64,000 bases of DNA from contig OX411559.1 in the NCBI GenBank assembly GCA_948146395.1, forward strand, positions 26,557,968-26,621,967. Reading direction: 5' to 3'. Below are positions 28,401-43,400 of the stretch, piece after piece; within the stretch, counting starts at the first letter, position 1, and the number at the start of each line of letters is the position of its first letter. The notes beneath the pieces were generated by a model. It made no database searches. It was not told the origin of the DNA and saw nothing but the letters and a program-made list of their open reading frames with translations. The translations under genes were made by a program, and so were the position numbers. The DNA comes from Fragum whitleyi (lineage: Eukaryota > Mollusca > Bivalvia > Cardiida > Cardiidae).

Positions 28401-31400
28401 CAAGGCTGTCTCAAGTTGTTTTAGATAACAAGTTTCATAAATTTGGTATTTAATAACCACTAATTTCATATTCTATTTATTATATGACCCTTATTTTTGT
28501 GATAGAACGAGAAAATTAATATATTTATTGATTCAAGTTAGTCCGCAAAACATGTAAGGCTGTTTGCAAAAAGACGTCATCAAATCCATTATGACTTTAT
28601 TTTAGCAAAGAAAATATAATGTTTCTTTTCGTAATAAGCTTATTTGCATAGTTTTTCCACTAGTGTAACAACACCCATGTAATATCAAAATATTCAACAA
28701 GGTTATTTCAGTCTGGCGAACCCAAACTTAATTCTTTTCTTAATTCTTTCCCCCCAACTCTGTTACATCACATACCTCTTCTTTAGCCCAGTCAGATTGA
28801 CAATATGTAGTTTCAACCATTTCAACCCATCTTCTCCCAAAGGCTTTGATTTTGCAAACTTCATGAAGCCTCGGACTACATCTCTACCTACAAAACATTA
28901 AGCCTGTGTGTGGCAACAACAATATCAAATGAGCCTGTGGGTGACATTTCCAACAATTTGAAATATTGGTGAGGTGAGAAACATAAAGCAGCTTTGACAG
29001 CCACATACTGTAAATATAAAGTTACCTGATGGTCTACAGATACTTTGAGACTGTATCTATCCACTAAACACAGTGAAGATTCTGATCAGACTGTGTGGAT
29101 GCACATGCTGATCAAAGTCTTTGTTTTGCGCATATTTGAAATTGTTGGAAATCTCACGCACAGGGTTAAGTGTGTGTGATGGACAGATATTGTTCAACTG
29201 GGTAGCCCGTGAGTTTATATATACCTACTTAGTGTTTTGCATGAAAAACAAGAGGACCCTGAGAGCCCTAAAACGCTAACCTGATATTTCAAGTAAATTA
29301 TCATTAAGACTCCTTTTCCTGTGATATGGCATGATCCTTCCTATTTTCAACAGAGTTCATTCTTGTGACCTGGCAAACATTTTGACCAAGTTTCATGAAG
29401 ATTGGACCATATTTGTGGCCACTAGAGTGTAAACAAGAAAATTGTCATTAAGGCCCCTTTTACCCGTGATATGGCACGGATCCTTCCTATTTTCAAAAGA
29501 GTTCATCCTCATGACCTAACAAAGATTCTGATCAAGTTTCATGATGATTGGACCATATTTGTAGCTTCTAGAATGTAATCAAGAAAATTGTCATTAAAGC
29601 CCCTTTTCCTGTGATATGGCACAAATCCTTTCCATTTTCAAAAGGGTTCATCCTTGAGACCCGACTAACATTCTAACCAAGTTTCATGAAGATTGGGCCA
29701 CATTTGTGGCCACTAGAGTGTAAACTTGAAAATTGTCATTAAGGCCCCTTTTCCCGTGATATGGAGATTCTTTCCATTTTCAATAGGGTTCATCCTTGAG
29801 ACCTGTCTAACATTCTAACCAAGTTTCATGAAGATTGGGCCACATTTGTGGCCACTAGAGTGTAAACTAGAAAATTGTCATTTAGGCCCCTTTTCCCATG
29901 ATAAGGCACAAATCCTTCCCTAGAGTGTAAACAAGAAAATTGTCATTAAGGCATTTTATCTCGTGATATGGCACCGATCCTTCCCATTTTAGATACAGTT
30001 CATCTTCATGACCTAACAAACATTCTGACAGAAATTTCATGAAGATTGGACCATATTTGTGGCTTCTAGAGTGTAATCAAGAAAATTGTCATTAAGGCCC
30101 CTTTTCCTGTGATATGGCAGGAATCCTTTCCATTTTCAAATGGGTTCATCCTTGAGACCCGACTAACATTCTAACCAAGTTTCATGAAGATTGGGCCACA
30201 TTTGTGGCCACTAGAGTGTAAACTTGAAAATTGTCATTGAGGCCCCTTTTCCTGTGATAAAGCACAAATCCTTCCCATTTACAATAGGGATCATCTTTGT
30301 GACCAGGCAAACATTCTGACCAAGTTTCTTGTAGATTGGACCATATTTGTGGCCACTAGAGTGTAAACTAGAAAATTGTCATTTAGGCCCCTTTTCCCAT
30401 GATAAGGCACAAATCCTTCCCTAGAGTGTAAACAAGAAAATTGTCATTAAGGCATTTTATCTCGTGATATGGCACCGATCCTTCCCATTTTAGATACAGT
30501 TCATCTTCATGACCTAACAAACATTCTGACAGAAATTTCATGAAGATTGGACCATATTTGTGGCCACTAGAGTGTAAACAAGAAAATTGTCATTAAGGCC
30601 CCTTTTACCCGTGATATGGCACGGATCCTTCCAATTTTTAATACAGTTCATCTTCATGACCTAACAAATATTCTGACAGAGTTTCATGAAGATTGGACCA
30701 TATTTGTGGCTTCTAGAATGTAAACAAGAATATTGTCATTAATGCCCCTTTTCCCGTGATATGGCATGGATCCTTTCCATCTTAGCAATTTTTTCAAAGG
30801 ACCACCCAAGGAATCATTCTGCCAAGTTTGATTGATTTTGACTCTATAGTTTAGGTTGAGATGTTGTTTAAAGAAATTGTGGACAACGGATGACGGAAGC
30901 CGGACATTGATAGATCACAATAGCTCCCTTGAGCACTTCGTGCTCAAGTGACCTAAAAATATCTAATTAGCTTCGGGGAATCAATAATTGTCACGGCTCT
31001 GACAAGATATATTTTTCATACAATACACAAAGTATGTATTATATATCTCTTATAATCTATTTGCCTTGTTTGCTTTGATGTTTAAAAAAGAAATGCAAGT
31101 TTCTAAAAATAACTAGAAAAACTTGAGCAAGAGTGATTGACATGTCTGAAAATTTGGCATTTTGTTTGAAATAAGAATTCAAGTTTCGTTGAAACCTACT
31201 TATCTTATATTGTTTTGGTAACAAGTGCTTACAACTTAGATTCATCTATAATCTATTGTGTTTCCTAGACCTGAAAGGCCTAAGGACTAAAAATATATTA
31301 CCATTATGTTTCAAGATGTTTGAGCTAAAAACGTGGCCTTGAGCACATCATGCTCAGGTGTATTATAAACTGACAAAAACGGACTGACAGTCAAAAAAGG

Positions 31401-34400
31401 ACTGACATTCACAATATATATCTGTAAGTTATAGTCGGCAGAAATTTCACCAAACCAATTATATACAAGGCCAGTTGTCTAGAAACATTCTGTGAAAATT
31501 TCATCCCTAAACATACAGTCCACAATCTGATGCCATCTTGGCAAAAATTCTACCAAATTCACTAGACAGTTTAATTGTTCCATGATTATCTGATAATTAC
31601 TTCCATGGGGCAATTAAATGCATCATGTAGCCTGTTACAGTTGAGTTATGCATATAGCTGTTCTTGTAATAAACACAGACTGGCCAGGCAAGATGGGTCA
31701 AGTGAAAGCAGATATATTGTACGAATTTAACTTTTAAACTAAATGTTTAAATAATAACACAAAAATCTTACATTAGGAAACAAAATAGCTCACAACTCGC
31801 AATTTCTAAGTAATATATTCATTAGTGTTGGATCAGTTAGATTTAAATTCAACTCTTTCTGAGAACTGGCCTGTGGTTTCTCCTCGTTCTAGCAGAGTAA
31901 ACAAATGCCATGGACAAAACTGCTTGGGTAACGGACTTCCTGGAGTTAATCACCGATCACTTTCTGGTAAATCAAGTTAATGGTCAATCGAGCAGTGGTC
32001 CAAAATGTAACAGTCTCCTGGCGTTAAAAGGGGCAGTGCATACATAAACATAGGAGTTATGTCCATAAATGTTTGTGTACATACAGACACCCAAATTGAG
32101 AAGAAGAAAACAGTATGCTTTAACCCCCTCCCCTTTTTGGAAGCATATATAAAACAATATGCCCAATATCTATGGATCTATTTACGCATGTGCATAAAAA
32201 TTACCTTGATGGCTAACAAGAGAGAAAGGGTAGTTTCTTCCTCTAAAGTCTAGTGCATAGGAATACCAGAAAACTTCATCCTTCATCTGAAAATCAACAA
32301 GAATGCCAGAGTCATAGAAATAGACTGCCAATTAATAGCCAAATAACAAACTTTTAACATTTTCTTTTCTTTTCATGCATTACAGAATAATGACAACCTT
32401 AATCGCAGGTTGAATTTTGAGATTTTTTCATTCGAGTATCAGAAAAATTTTGTACTTTTGGGCCCAGTTTTATTAAACATCTTATGATCATTTTATATGT
32501 AAGTCAAAAATTAAAGGATAAACAGTAATTGGGCTTCTGGCAGTATTTCAGTCAATCTGATTGAAGAAAAGAAAATTGCTTCAATTCTTTCCGATTGTCT
32601 ATGGAGATCTATAGGGCATATAATAATTCTATGACAAAACACAGTCAAAACTGTGATTTGTTATTAATCATATAATTCCCAGTTTTAGCCTTTCTTTGAT
32701 TTTGTTTTTCTCAGAGGTCAAGTTGATGCTTGCACTTTCATGTAAACCCATATGCGAAATGACCTGCTTTTATGCCTGCATCGAGATTATTCCTGATGTC
32801 TATAATGTAGAATTGTGGAGGGTTCCCAATTGGGGTAGGAGCAACACTCCATCATTTAACCCTTTGCTGTTTAATCCCTGCTTTTTACGTGCCTGTGATT
32901 CTATGATTGAGAAAACATTGTGAAAAAAGAAGAAATTGCTTTCTGACAAGCAATTTCTTCTTTTTCCACACTATTTTCTACCCTGGTTATTGGTTATTTT
33001 CCACATAAAATCCACTTTTAATTTTCGTCTGCAAAACCTTTGAAATTGGACAGGTCCAAAATTTTGTAAAACAGGAAAGGGTTAACCACCTTACCATGTT
33101 TGCCACCGAATATTGGTACATCTCAGAATACCACTCACTCTCTGTTTCTGCATACAGCTTCTCAAATGCCCCCTTTTCTTTGAGAGTTCCATTCCTACAA
33201 AAAAAAGATTTGTTTGTTTGTATAGGGTTTTATGTCACTTTCAACATTTTTTCAGTTATATCATAGCGGCTGGAGGGTCTAACAATGGAATGGCCCTGAA
33301 CCTCTGATCTGAATTTTATTGATCCAATTGATAACACCCAACTTACATTTTGACAAAGCTTAATTAGCATAGTGGTTGAGGAGATTCTACTTTGAAGAAT
33401 TCCAAGTGAAACAAGCTCTTCCTCAGTTTAATCTGATATTTCACAAATTTCATTGCTTAAATCAGGTAAAAAACAAGATACCTTGACAGATGACCTTGAC
33501 CACGGACACCACGTGGTGTCCGTGGTCTAGTGGTAGAGCGTCGGCCTCTTAACCCAAAGGTCCTGAGTTCGATTCCCGGGAGCGGCTATCGATCTTGGTT
33601 CTTTCATTGGCCCACACATTTGGCGCGAGTACTGGTGAATTTTCCAGGAAGCGGAATCGAGAGGGATTAATCTAAGTTGTAAGAACTTGTTTCCCAATCG
33701 ATGTAAAATAAATAGGTTTAAACCAGATGACCTTGACCTTGTCACTTGACCTTGACTTTAGTACCAGCGGATGCAGATCATTGAGATCTGTCATCATCCC
33801 AAATATTAGCTTTGTATCTTGAATAGGCTTGAAGATGTTGGCAAGGTTAAGTTTTCGGGTTAAGTTTTCGGACAGACGGACAGACAGACAGACAGGTGGA
33901 CGGACAGACGCACACGAGTAAAACAATATGCCCCCGATCTCTCGATACGGGGGCATAATAACCTGGGGAAATTTCTCTTCTACATTCTTGGGTATTTAAG
34001 TAATAATTTCTTAGGGATCTTTGTTCCATGTTTTCATTAAATTCCAAACAGGATCGATCATCCTTACAACCATAGAATCTTCCTGTAAACAAGGTCAAAG
34101 GCAAATTGTTACAAGTTATTTCATAATTTTTCACAATGTTTTCTAACACATAATTTTGATAGCTTCTCCTATAATTGTATTCACTTCAACCTCTTTTAAT
34201 TTTGATCCATCAAAATTTTAACGAATTGGAAAGAGTTAACAAGCAAATTCGTTGAATTGATATCCCCCGTCGAACAAATTTTCATTGTCAATGAAGTTAA
34301 TTTCAAACTTAGGTACAGGTTATCTTTTATCTACATCAACCTATAGTTTTTAAGAAATAGCGCGGAAACAAATATCACAATGTATGTATATGGCTTAAAC

Positions 34401-37400
34401 AGTCAGGGGGCAGTAACTCTAAATTCGGCGGTCGAACCGGGTAACCCTGACGATATGCACATGTCTTCTTTGAAGTGAAGCTGTGTGCCAAGTTTCATTA
34501 AAATCCAGTCTACAGTTTTCAGGAAATAGCACAGAAACGAATATCACTCTGTATGTATATGGCTTAAACAGTCAGGGGCAGTAACTCTAAAATTCACGGT
34601 CGAACCAGGTAACCCCAACAATATGCGCATGTCCTCATTGTAGTGAAACTATGTGCCAAGTTTCATTGAAATCCGGTCTATAGTTTTCAAGAAATAGCGC
34701 AGAAAGGAATATCACTCTGAATGTATATGGCTTAAACAGTCAGGGGCAGTAACTCTAAATTTGACGGTCGAACCGGGTAACCCCAACGATATTCGCATGT
34801 CCTCATTGTAGTGAAGCTGTGTGCCAAGTTTCATTGAAATCAGGTCTACAGTTTTCAAGAAATAGCGTGGAAACGAATATCACTATGTATGTATATGGCT
34901 TAAACAGTCAGGGGCAGTAACTCTTAATTTGAAGGTCAAAGTGGGTAACCCCTACGATATGCGCATGTCCTCATTGTAGTGAAGCTGTGTGCCAAGTTTT
35001 ATTGAAATTGGCTTAAACAGTCAGGGGCAGTAACTCTAAATTCGACCGTCGAACCGGGTAACCCCGACATTATGCCCATGTCCTCATTGTAGTGAAGCTG
35101 TGTGCCAAGTTTCATTGAAATCCGGTCTATAGTTTTCAAGAAATAGCACAGAAACGAAAATCACTATGTATGTATATGGCTTAAACAGTCAGGGGCAGTA
35201 ACTCTAAATTCCAACGTCCAACCGGGTCACCCCGAGGATATGCACATGTCCACATTGTAGTGAAGCTGTGTGCCAAGTTTCATTGAAATCGGGTCTATAG
35301 TTTTCAAGAAATAGCGCGGAAACGAATATCACTACGTATGAATATGGCTTAAAAAGTCAGGGGCAGTAACTCTAAATTCCACTGTCGAACCGGGTAACCC
35401 CGGCGATATGCGCATGTCCTCATTGTAGTGAAGCTGTGTGCCAAGTTTCATTGAAATCGGGTCTATAGTTTTCAAGAAATAGAGCGGAAATGAATGTCGG
35501 ACGGACGGACGGACGGAAGGATGGACGGACATGGCAAAAACAATATCCCTCCCGAAAAATTTTTTCGGCGGGGGATAATAATTCATCCAGTAAATCAATG
35601 TTTACAAGAGCCATGTCAAACATGGCCCCTTACCCCTTTGACCTTCATGACCCAAAAACATTATGTCAAAGGTAACAACTGTATGAAGGTTCTAGGTTCT
35701 TCATTTTTCGGTTTGTCTGTAAATGAACAAAGGTCTACAGACTAACAGATGGATGGACAAACAGTCAGACATGGTGAAACCAATATACACCCCTCTACTT
35801 TATAGATAAGAGGAATAATTTTATAGTAATGTCCCATCATTTGACAAGGTGGCTAATTGTCACCAGATAAACCAATAACCCTGCTGGATATTTAAGTATG
35901 AAAAATAACAAAGGGAAAAAAAATAAGCACAGTACAGTAACAGTTCTTGCACACTTCACTCCATAATCATGAGAGATACATAACTGCCATGTTTCAAGTC
36001 AAATGGACATAAGGTGACATAGTAATGCTCCAGACAAGAAAGTTGTTGCTGCCCAATGTGTCCTGTCATTTGACAGGCATATAAAGATTCTATTAACCCT
36101 TTCCTGGTTTACCAAATTTTGGACCTGTCCAAATTCAAAGGTTTTGCAGACGAAAATTTAAAGTGGATTTAATTTGAAAAATAACCATTCAGTAGGGTAG
36201 AAAATACTGTGGAAAAAGAAGAAATTGCTTGTTATAAGCAATTTCTTCTTTTTTCACAATGTTTTCTCAATCATAAAATCATGTGCACGTAATTTGCAGG
36301 GATTAAAAAGCAAAGGGTTAAGCAAACACCGAAGGGCAGTGGCATATTTAAAGGTGATTTGTGGGAGTATATTTGGGTGGGGAGGGGGGAACAAAACCTC
36401 TATTTAAACTAACAATCATTTATAAGCAGACGTTTACTCAAAATTGTGTTATACTCAGAAAACTACCCCCTGTATATACTTTAGAACTGTTCTTAAAGAA
36501 ATTCTAAATTCTAGATATACCTTCAATAGGGACATTCTTGCTCAAGATAGTTGTTTTGTTGGAGTAGGTGAATTTCTGTGGATTTTGTCCATTTTGGAAC
36601 TCAGTGAGAGCCTGTTTTGAAGGTAGGCTTTACTTAACATTTGTGACCCGTCACACCAAAAAAGACTATCTTGGTAGTATGTAAAGTGATAACCTTGTGG
36701 ATTTCACAGGCTTACTAGGGTGGAACATTTTATACTGTGCTTATTTTCTGTCTCTAGAATGATCATTTTACATTAATGTATACATAATTTTAGTTTTGTT
36801 CCTCAATTTTTGTACATTCTGATTTGATAAAAAACAATTTTTTAGCCAAAAAAGCTCCAATTTTCATTACAAAACTTATTTTTAAGCTTCTACGTAAAAT
36901 AGTCCCAATAATAATCTCTGTTATTAGCTATAAAATATAAGATTATTGCTTCAAGATATAAAATTAAACAAGACGGCCGTTGGCCCTGGGTCGCTCACCT
37001 GAGAAAAAAGCTTCATTACCTAGGTATGTCCATGCAACCACAGAAAAAGAGATTTTCACTTATTCAATCAGATAACTTTTGAAATAATCCTTCCCCACCC
37101 CCCTCTGCTCCTCCCTTGATCATTATTTATTTAAGCTTTTTTCATAAAAGGTCTGTGATCAGCTTATCTATGCCAGATATACAGGCTGTGTCTGAGACTT
37201 TTAAAGTTTTCTTTAATGAGTTGATCAATCCATGTCAAATATAAAGGCTGTAGGGATTCAAAATTCTCAACAAAGCACTCCCCCCTCCCCCAAGATGCTC
37301 TGCACCTGGTGAATCTACAGTCATGATTTTAGCTAGTTCAATTAATATCCATATGCTGATCATCCATACCAATTTTCAAGTCTGTAGGACTCTTGGTTCA

Positions 37401-40400
37401 TAAGAAGAAGTTTAAAGATTTCAAAAGTGATCCAAAGTACTACCCCCTCCCCAAGACACTCAGCACCTGGTGACCCTACAGTCATGATTTTAGCTATTTT
37501 TATTAATGTCAATATATTGATCACCCATGACAATTTTCAAGTCTGTAGGGTTCCTGACCCAGGAGATGAAGAAGGTTAAAGATTTCAAAATTGATCCAAA
37601 GTACTACCCCCTCCCCCCTAATGCTCCGCATCTGGTGGCCCTGCATTCATGATTTTAGTTATTTTATTTTAGATCCATATGCTTATCATCCATGGCAATA
37701 TTGAAGTCTGTAGGGCTCCTGGTTCATTAGAAGATGAAGGTTAAAGTTACAAAATTTTCACAAAAGTACTACCCCCTCCCCCTAGTGCTCCACACCTGGT
37801 GGCATTACAGTCATGATTTTAGCTATTTTTATTAAGGACCACCTAGGGTACATTTCTGTAAAATTTGGTGTAAATTGGCCCAGTAGTTTAGGAGGAGATG
37901 TCGTTTAAAAGAAATTGTTGACGGACGACGGACGGCGCACGGATGACGGACAAAAGGTGATCACAATAGCTCACTTGAGCACTTTGTGCTCAGGAGAGCT
38001 AAAACGACGAAGAGATAATTTGTTGATTTTATTGAGTTATATAACTCAAAACCTTATCACAGTTATGTATGTTTAAAGGAAAGTTCAAGTAACGATAAAA
38101 GCTTACTCTGGTGGAACTAGACTTTTTGGATTCTTTGGAACTCCTAGTTCTGGGGCACCCCCTTGGTTAAACAAGTGTAACACGATATCTAAAATCTGAA
38201 AATATAGGTCAGCAGGTAAAAATATACATGAAAACAGATTCATTTGTAAAGATTGTAAGATTGCAGAGAGAGATGAATTATAAACAACACCAAATATCTT
38301 TGAATTCCTCTAAAACCACTTTACAGGAATAATGGTTAAAATATTCTGTATTCCTGGACAATATTCAAGATCAAATATTGAATTCTGATTTGAAATGTTA
38401 TTATTCAAGATATGGCTTGAATCTACTGAGCTCTGACCGCTTTGTCAAAGAAGGAATACCATAGGGTTAATTCACATTTTCTAGGGTGTTAACACTGCAG
38501 AGACCCGAAAAATGGTTAAAGCATTTTGAGGGTCTCTGAAAATGTTAAAGGCCTGAAAAAACACACACACAAATTGACACTATTAATGCATAAAAAGGAA
38601 AGACTTTAGTATTTATTCAAACAGAAATAGCAAAATAACTCATAGGAACGCTTAAAAACTAGCTGTAATATTGATAATGATTTGGAACTAGAAAGCCATG
38701 AATGGCTTGAGTCGCTCCACAGGCTTGAAAATCTTGTAAAGCAATAAAAGTTTTGACTAGACTTTTAGATATTTTGGATTCTACTGATGTTGAAAATGAT
38801 TTTCAAAGTTTCAACTATATAACATATAGAGAAATGACATCCGCCCATAAAATGCATATTTTCATCTGATCATAATAATTTTTTGTAGACTGATTAAGGG
38901 TCACTCAAGAATCATTTCAGTAAAATTTGGTTGATATCCATAGGTTAGATTCTGAGAAAATGATTTCCAAAGTTTGCACTATATCACATACCGTATTTCA
39001 CCTTTTAGAAGCGCCCTCCCTTATAAACGCGCTCCCCCATAAATACGATTCCCAGGCCCTGACTATACGATCAACAACATCCAACCGTCCACGGTCCGTG
39101 ATGAAAAATCCGGTCTCGAATTTAATTTCATTAGCTGCTACTCAACTACGTAATGTTCAATAGATTGTGGGTAAACTATCTTAAATTCCTATCAGGATAA
39201 GGCTGGTTGCGTCATTAAAAGATCGTTCAACACTTGAAAAACTAGCGCGTCCTAAATCGCACAGCTTTCCGGAAGCGCGAAAGGTTAAAATTTAACACAA
39301 AATTAAAACTATTTCTCGTCATTCTTCATAAGTCACATGTGAACAAAATCCATTTTCTTCATGATTTTACCTTCAATCTGCAATTATAAAAATGATCCGA
39401 GTCAAATGATTAAATCCTAGTCACAATTCAAACTGTTAAAATAGGAAAAACCCCGTAAAATCTCGTGTGTAACTTATTTCAAAAGCGACGTCGCCGCTTG
39501 CAAGAATCTGGGGACTTCAAAGGGTGCCGACACGCGGTGACCCAGCTAGCTCCAGACGTGTTGTGTTTTCACTACGAAACACTCCCATTTCATGTACCGG
39601 GTGCATTTACACATCACAAAACTTTAGCCATAGCCTAAATAGATAAATAGGAAAGCGTATTGGGTAGCGCACGTATTTCAATCGATTATTACGAACATGT
39701 TAACACTTTGCTTCTCTAAGGTACCAAAATACGTATTTTTTTTTTTTAATTAAGTAAAAGGGTCTGAAATAAAAGCGCCCCCACGATGTTTTGCATCGCG
39801 CCCGGGCGCGTTTAATAGGAGAAATACGGTAAAGAGAAATGACCTCCGCCCATAAAATACATAATTTTCATCCGATCACTATAATTTTTAGTAGACTGAT
39901 AGAGGGTCACTCAAGGATTATTCCAGTAAAATTTGGTTGATATCCATTGGTTAGATTCTGAGAAAATGATTTCCAAAGTTACCACTATATAACATATAGA
40001 GAAATGACCTCCGCCCATAAAATACATAATTTTCATCCGATCACTATAACTTTTAGTAGACTGATAAAGGGTCACCCAAGGATCATTCCAGTGAAATTTG
40101 GTTGATATCCATTTGTTAGATTCTGAGAAAATGATTTTCAAAGTTTCCACTATATAACATATAGAGAAATGACCTCCGCCCATACAATGCATAATTTTCT
40201 TCGGATCTCAATAATCTTTTGTAGACTGATAAAGGGTCACACAAGGATCATTCATGTAAAATTTCATTAGTATCCATCAATTAGAATCTGAGAAAACTCA
40301 CTTTTTACCATATTTGGAAATTAGCCACGCCCATTAAATCCATGTTTTTCATTGGATCAAAATTTCTTGAACAACTTTGAAAGAGGGTCACCCAAGGATC

Positions 40401-43400
40401 ATTCCTGTGAAGTTTGGTTGAAATTCATCCAGTAGTTTCTGAGGAGAAGATTTTTAAAGAAAAAGTTTACGACCGGACGCACGGACGCACGGACGCACTG
40501 ACGCACGGACGCACGGACGGACGCACGACGGACACAACGCCATGACAATAGCCCCACTGGCTTTCAGCCAGTGGAGCTAAAAAATTGCTTTACGCATTAC
40601 ACAGTCACTTTTGTTTATACTGACATTGCTTGATGTCTTAAAATTAGTGTTGGAATAGAATCGACATTTTTATTTATACTCTTTATCAGTGTTTTACAAA
40701 GAAATTAGTTCTGTGCATAGGTCCTGACTAAGAATATTCAAGTGAAATAAGCCAGGCGATAACATTAATTTACTGATTAATCCACAATTTCTCCCATTAA
40801 CGCCCTGGTTTTGTCTGATAATGTATGTGTGTAACGACCCGAAAACATACATTTTATGCAAAAATGATTAATATTTTCAGAAGTAGGTGTAGTGAACTAA
40901 AACAGTAACTGCTTTTAAACGTTTCGGTTGTTTGGAATGAAATTTTATATGTTTTTTGCTTTGGTAATGACTCAACTTTAAACCCTTACATTAGAAATAA
41001 CTACAGTTAAGAAGGCTGAGAAAATTCATTGAACCATACTTTTGCGTTTCTTTAGTCTCTAAGGGCCAACTTATTTCTGGCCCGCTTTCGCATCGGGTGT
41101 AGACTGGTCCCACTGTCGAATATCAGAATAGCCTTTTCTAGGCTATTCTGATAGTCGATATGTGGACCAGTCTAGAGCTGGTAGCAAGCTTTCTTAGAGA
41201 TACTCTGATATTACAAGAAACAGTACCCGCCCAGGGTCAGAAATAAGTTGGTCCAAAATGTATTGGGACTTATCGCTTTTCAAATACCTATTTTACAGAT
41301 ATTCCTGATGGTCCTGAATTTTTTTGGGTCAAATTATTTATAAACAAGAGGACCAAGATGGTCCTAGATCACTCACCTGAGTCTCTATGACCCCTGGGAC
41401 ATCACATTAATTAGATAGGCAGATGTCAAAAAGAAGATAATTGCCTAAGATCAATACCATGGAACATTTTCAGAGAAGAGCAAGACAGATATGCCTTTTT
41501 TGCTCTTTGATTCTATATAAAAAGGGATGCACCCGGCTGGACCCCAAAAGTGACCCCAGGGTCTTGATATGAACAAACTTGGTAGAGGTCCACTAGATAA
41601 TGCAACATTCTAGATATGAAAGCTGTCTGCCTTCTGGTTACAGAGAAGAAGATTTTTGAAGGTTTTCCCATTTTCACCCATCATGCTCAAATGAGCTGAA
41701 AGGGATGCGCCCGGGTGGAGCCCAAATATGACCCAAGGGTCTTGACATGAACAAACTTGGTAGGGGCCCACAAGATGATGCTACATACCAAAAATGAAAG
41801 CAGTGTGCCCTCTGGTTTCGATTAAAGAAGATTTTAAAAGATTTTTGCTCTTTGATTATATGTAAAAAGGGTTGCGCCCGGATGGAGCCCAAATATGATC
41901 CTAGGGTTTTGTTGTGAACAAACTTGATAGAGGTCCACTAGATGATGCCACATACCAAATATGAAAGCTGTCTGCCTTCTCGTTTCAGAGAAGAAGATTT
42001 TTTAAGATTTTCATTTTTTTACCCTTCGTGCTCATAAGAGATAAAGGGATGCACCCGTGCAAAGCCCAAATATGACCCAAGGGTCTTGATATGAACAAAC
42101 TTGGAAGAGGCCCACTAGGTGATGCTACACACCAAATATTAAAGCTGTCTGCCATCTGGTTACAGAGAAGAAGATTTTTAAAGATTTTCGCTCTTTGATT
42201 CTATGTAAAAAGGGTTGGGCCCGGGCAAAGCCCAATTATGACCCCAGGGTCTTGATATGAACAAACTTGGTAGAGGTCCACTAGATGATGCTACATACCA
42301 AATATTAAAGCTGTCTGCCAGCTGGTTTAAGAGAAGAAGATTTTTAAAGATTTTCACATTTTCACCCTTTTTGTTAAGGGTAAAGGGAAAGTTAAGGGTG
42401 GATTTCATTTATTTGAACAACTTTGGTAGAGCTTGACCCAAGGAACATCCCTGCCAAGTTTCATCAAGATTGGCCCACTGGTTTAGGAGGAGAAGATGTT
42501 TAAAGAAATTGTGGACGACGCACGACGGACGACGCACGATGCACGACGGGCGACGCACGACTGACGACGGACATTCTACGATCCCAATAGCTCACCTTGA
42601 GCACTTCGTGCTCAGGTGAGCTAAAAAGAGCACCGCCTACGGTGCCTACGCTCGGCTGTCGAGTGCTGGATGGTGGGAAAAAAATAAATATGGGGCATAA
42701 TTTGCACAAAATGCATCTAGAGTTATCCGTCTTGATAGTATAGGTTGCTCTTTTGATGGTGAGCATGTGTGCCAGGTTTCAAGTGAATGCCTTCAGTAGA
42801 ACCAGAGATATTACAAAATGTCAAAGTTTTCGCACAACAACGACGACGACAACAACAATGACGACATGGAGGCTAGAGCAATACCTCGGGTTTTCTCTGA
42901 AAACAGCCGAGCTAAATGGAAAATATCTCACCGGTTTATTAATCACCCAGGCAGAGTTTGCTAGTATACTGACAGAATCTACCACTCCAAGGGGATTTAC
43001 TTTATTTAGCCATTCCACATGAAGTGCTGAATTTGTGATCAAAAGAGGAACTGAAAGTGTAAAGAAGAGTTAAACCCTGATCATGCTGAATAACAAATAC
43101 ACTGCCTACAGGGGCCTACAATTGGGTGTTGGGAGCTGGTTAGTGGATAAAAAAATGTAAATATATAAATAAAGCATATTGAATGAGTGGTCATTGAATA
43201 CCAAATTTATTAAATGAGTCATCTATAAACAGATAAAAATGAGGCTGCGCCAAATTTTTATCTGTTTTGGATGACGAGTTTAATAAATTCAGTATTTTAT
43301 GGAGCACAAATTTGAAATTTTATTTATAATATGACCTGGATTTTCGCAAAAAGATTGAGGGAATTACAGATATATTTGACTTCGCGTTATTTCATGAAAC

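Noticed and set aside
33513..33590. Possible tRNA-Lys gene
   Set aside because: The anticodon stem has two mismatches and it is followed by a SINE body and tail inside a target duplication.
33847..34149. Minus-strand frame at 34010-34080 after a TTTACAG
   Set aside because: The best frame ([20 protein letters not shown]) stops shortly after and does not match POLRMT; its position would break the consistent phase join of 38107 to 33194.
35332..35745. Open frames rich in [10 protein letters not shown] or [10 protein letters not shown]
   Set aside because: They are translations of the ACGG microsatellites at the ends of repeat elements; the same happens at 44423-44803, 51577-51908, 53126-53335 and 58222-58425.
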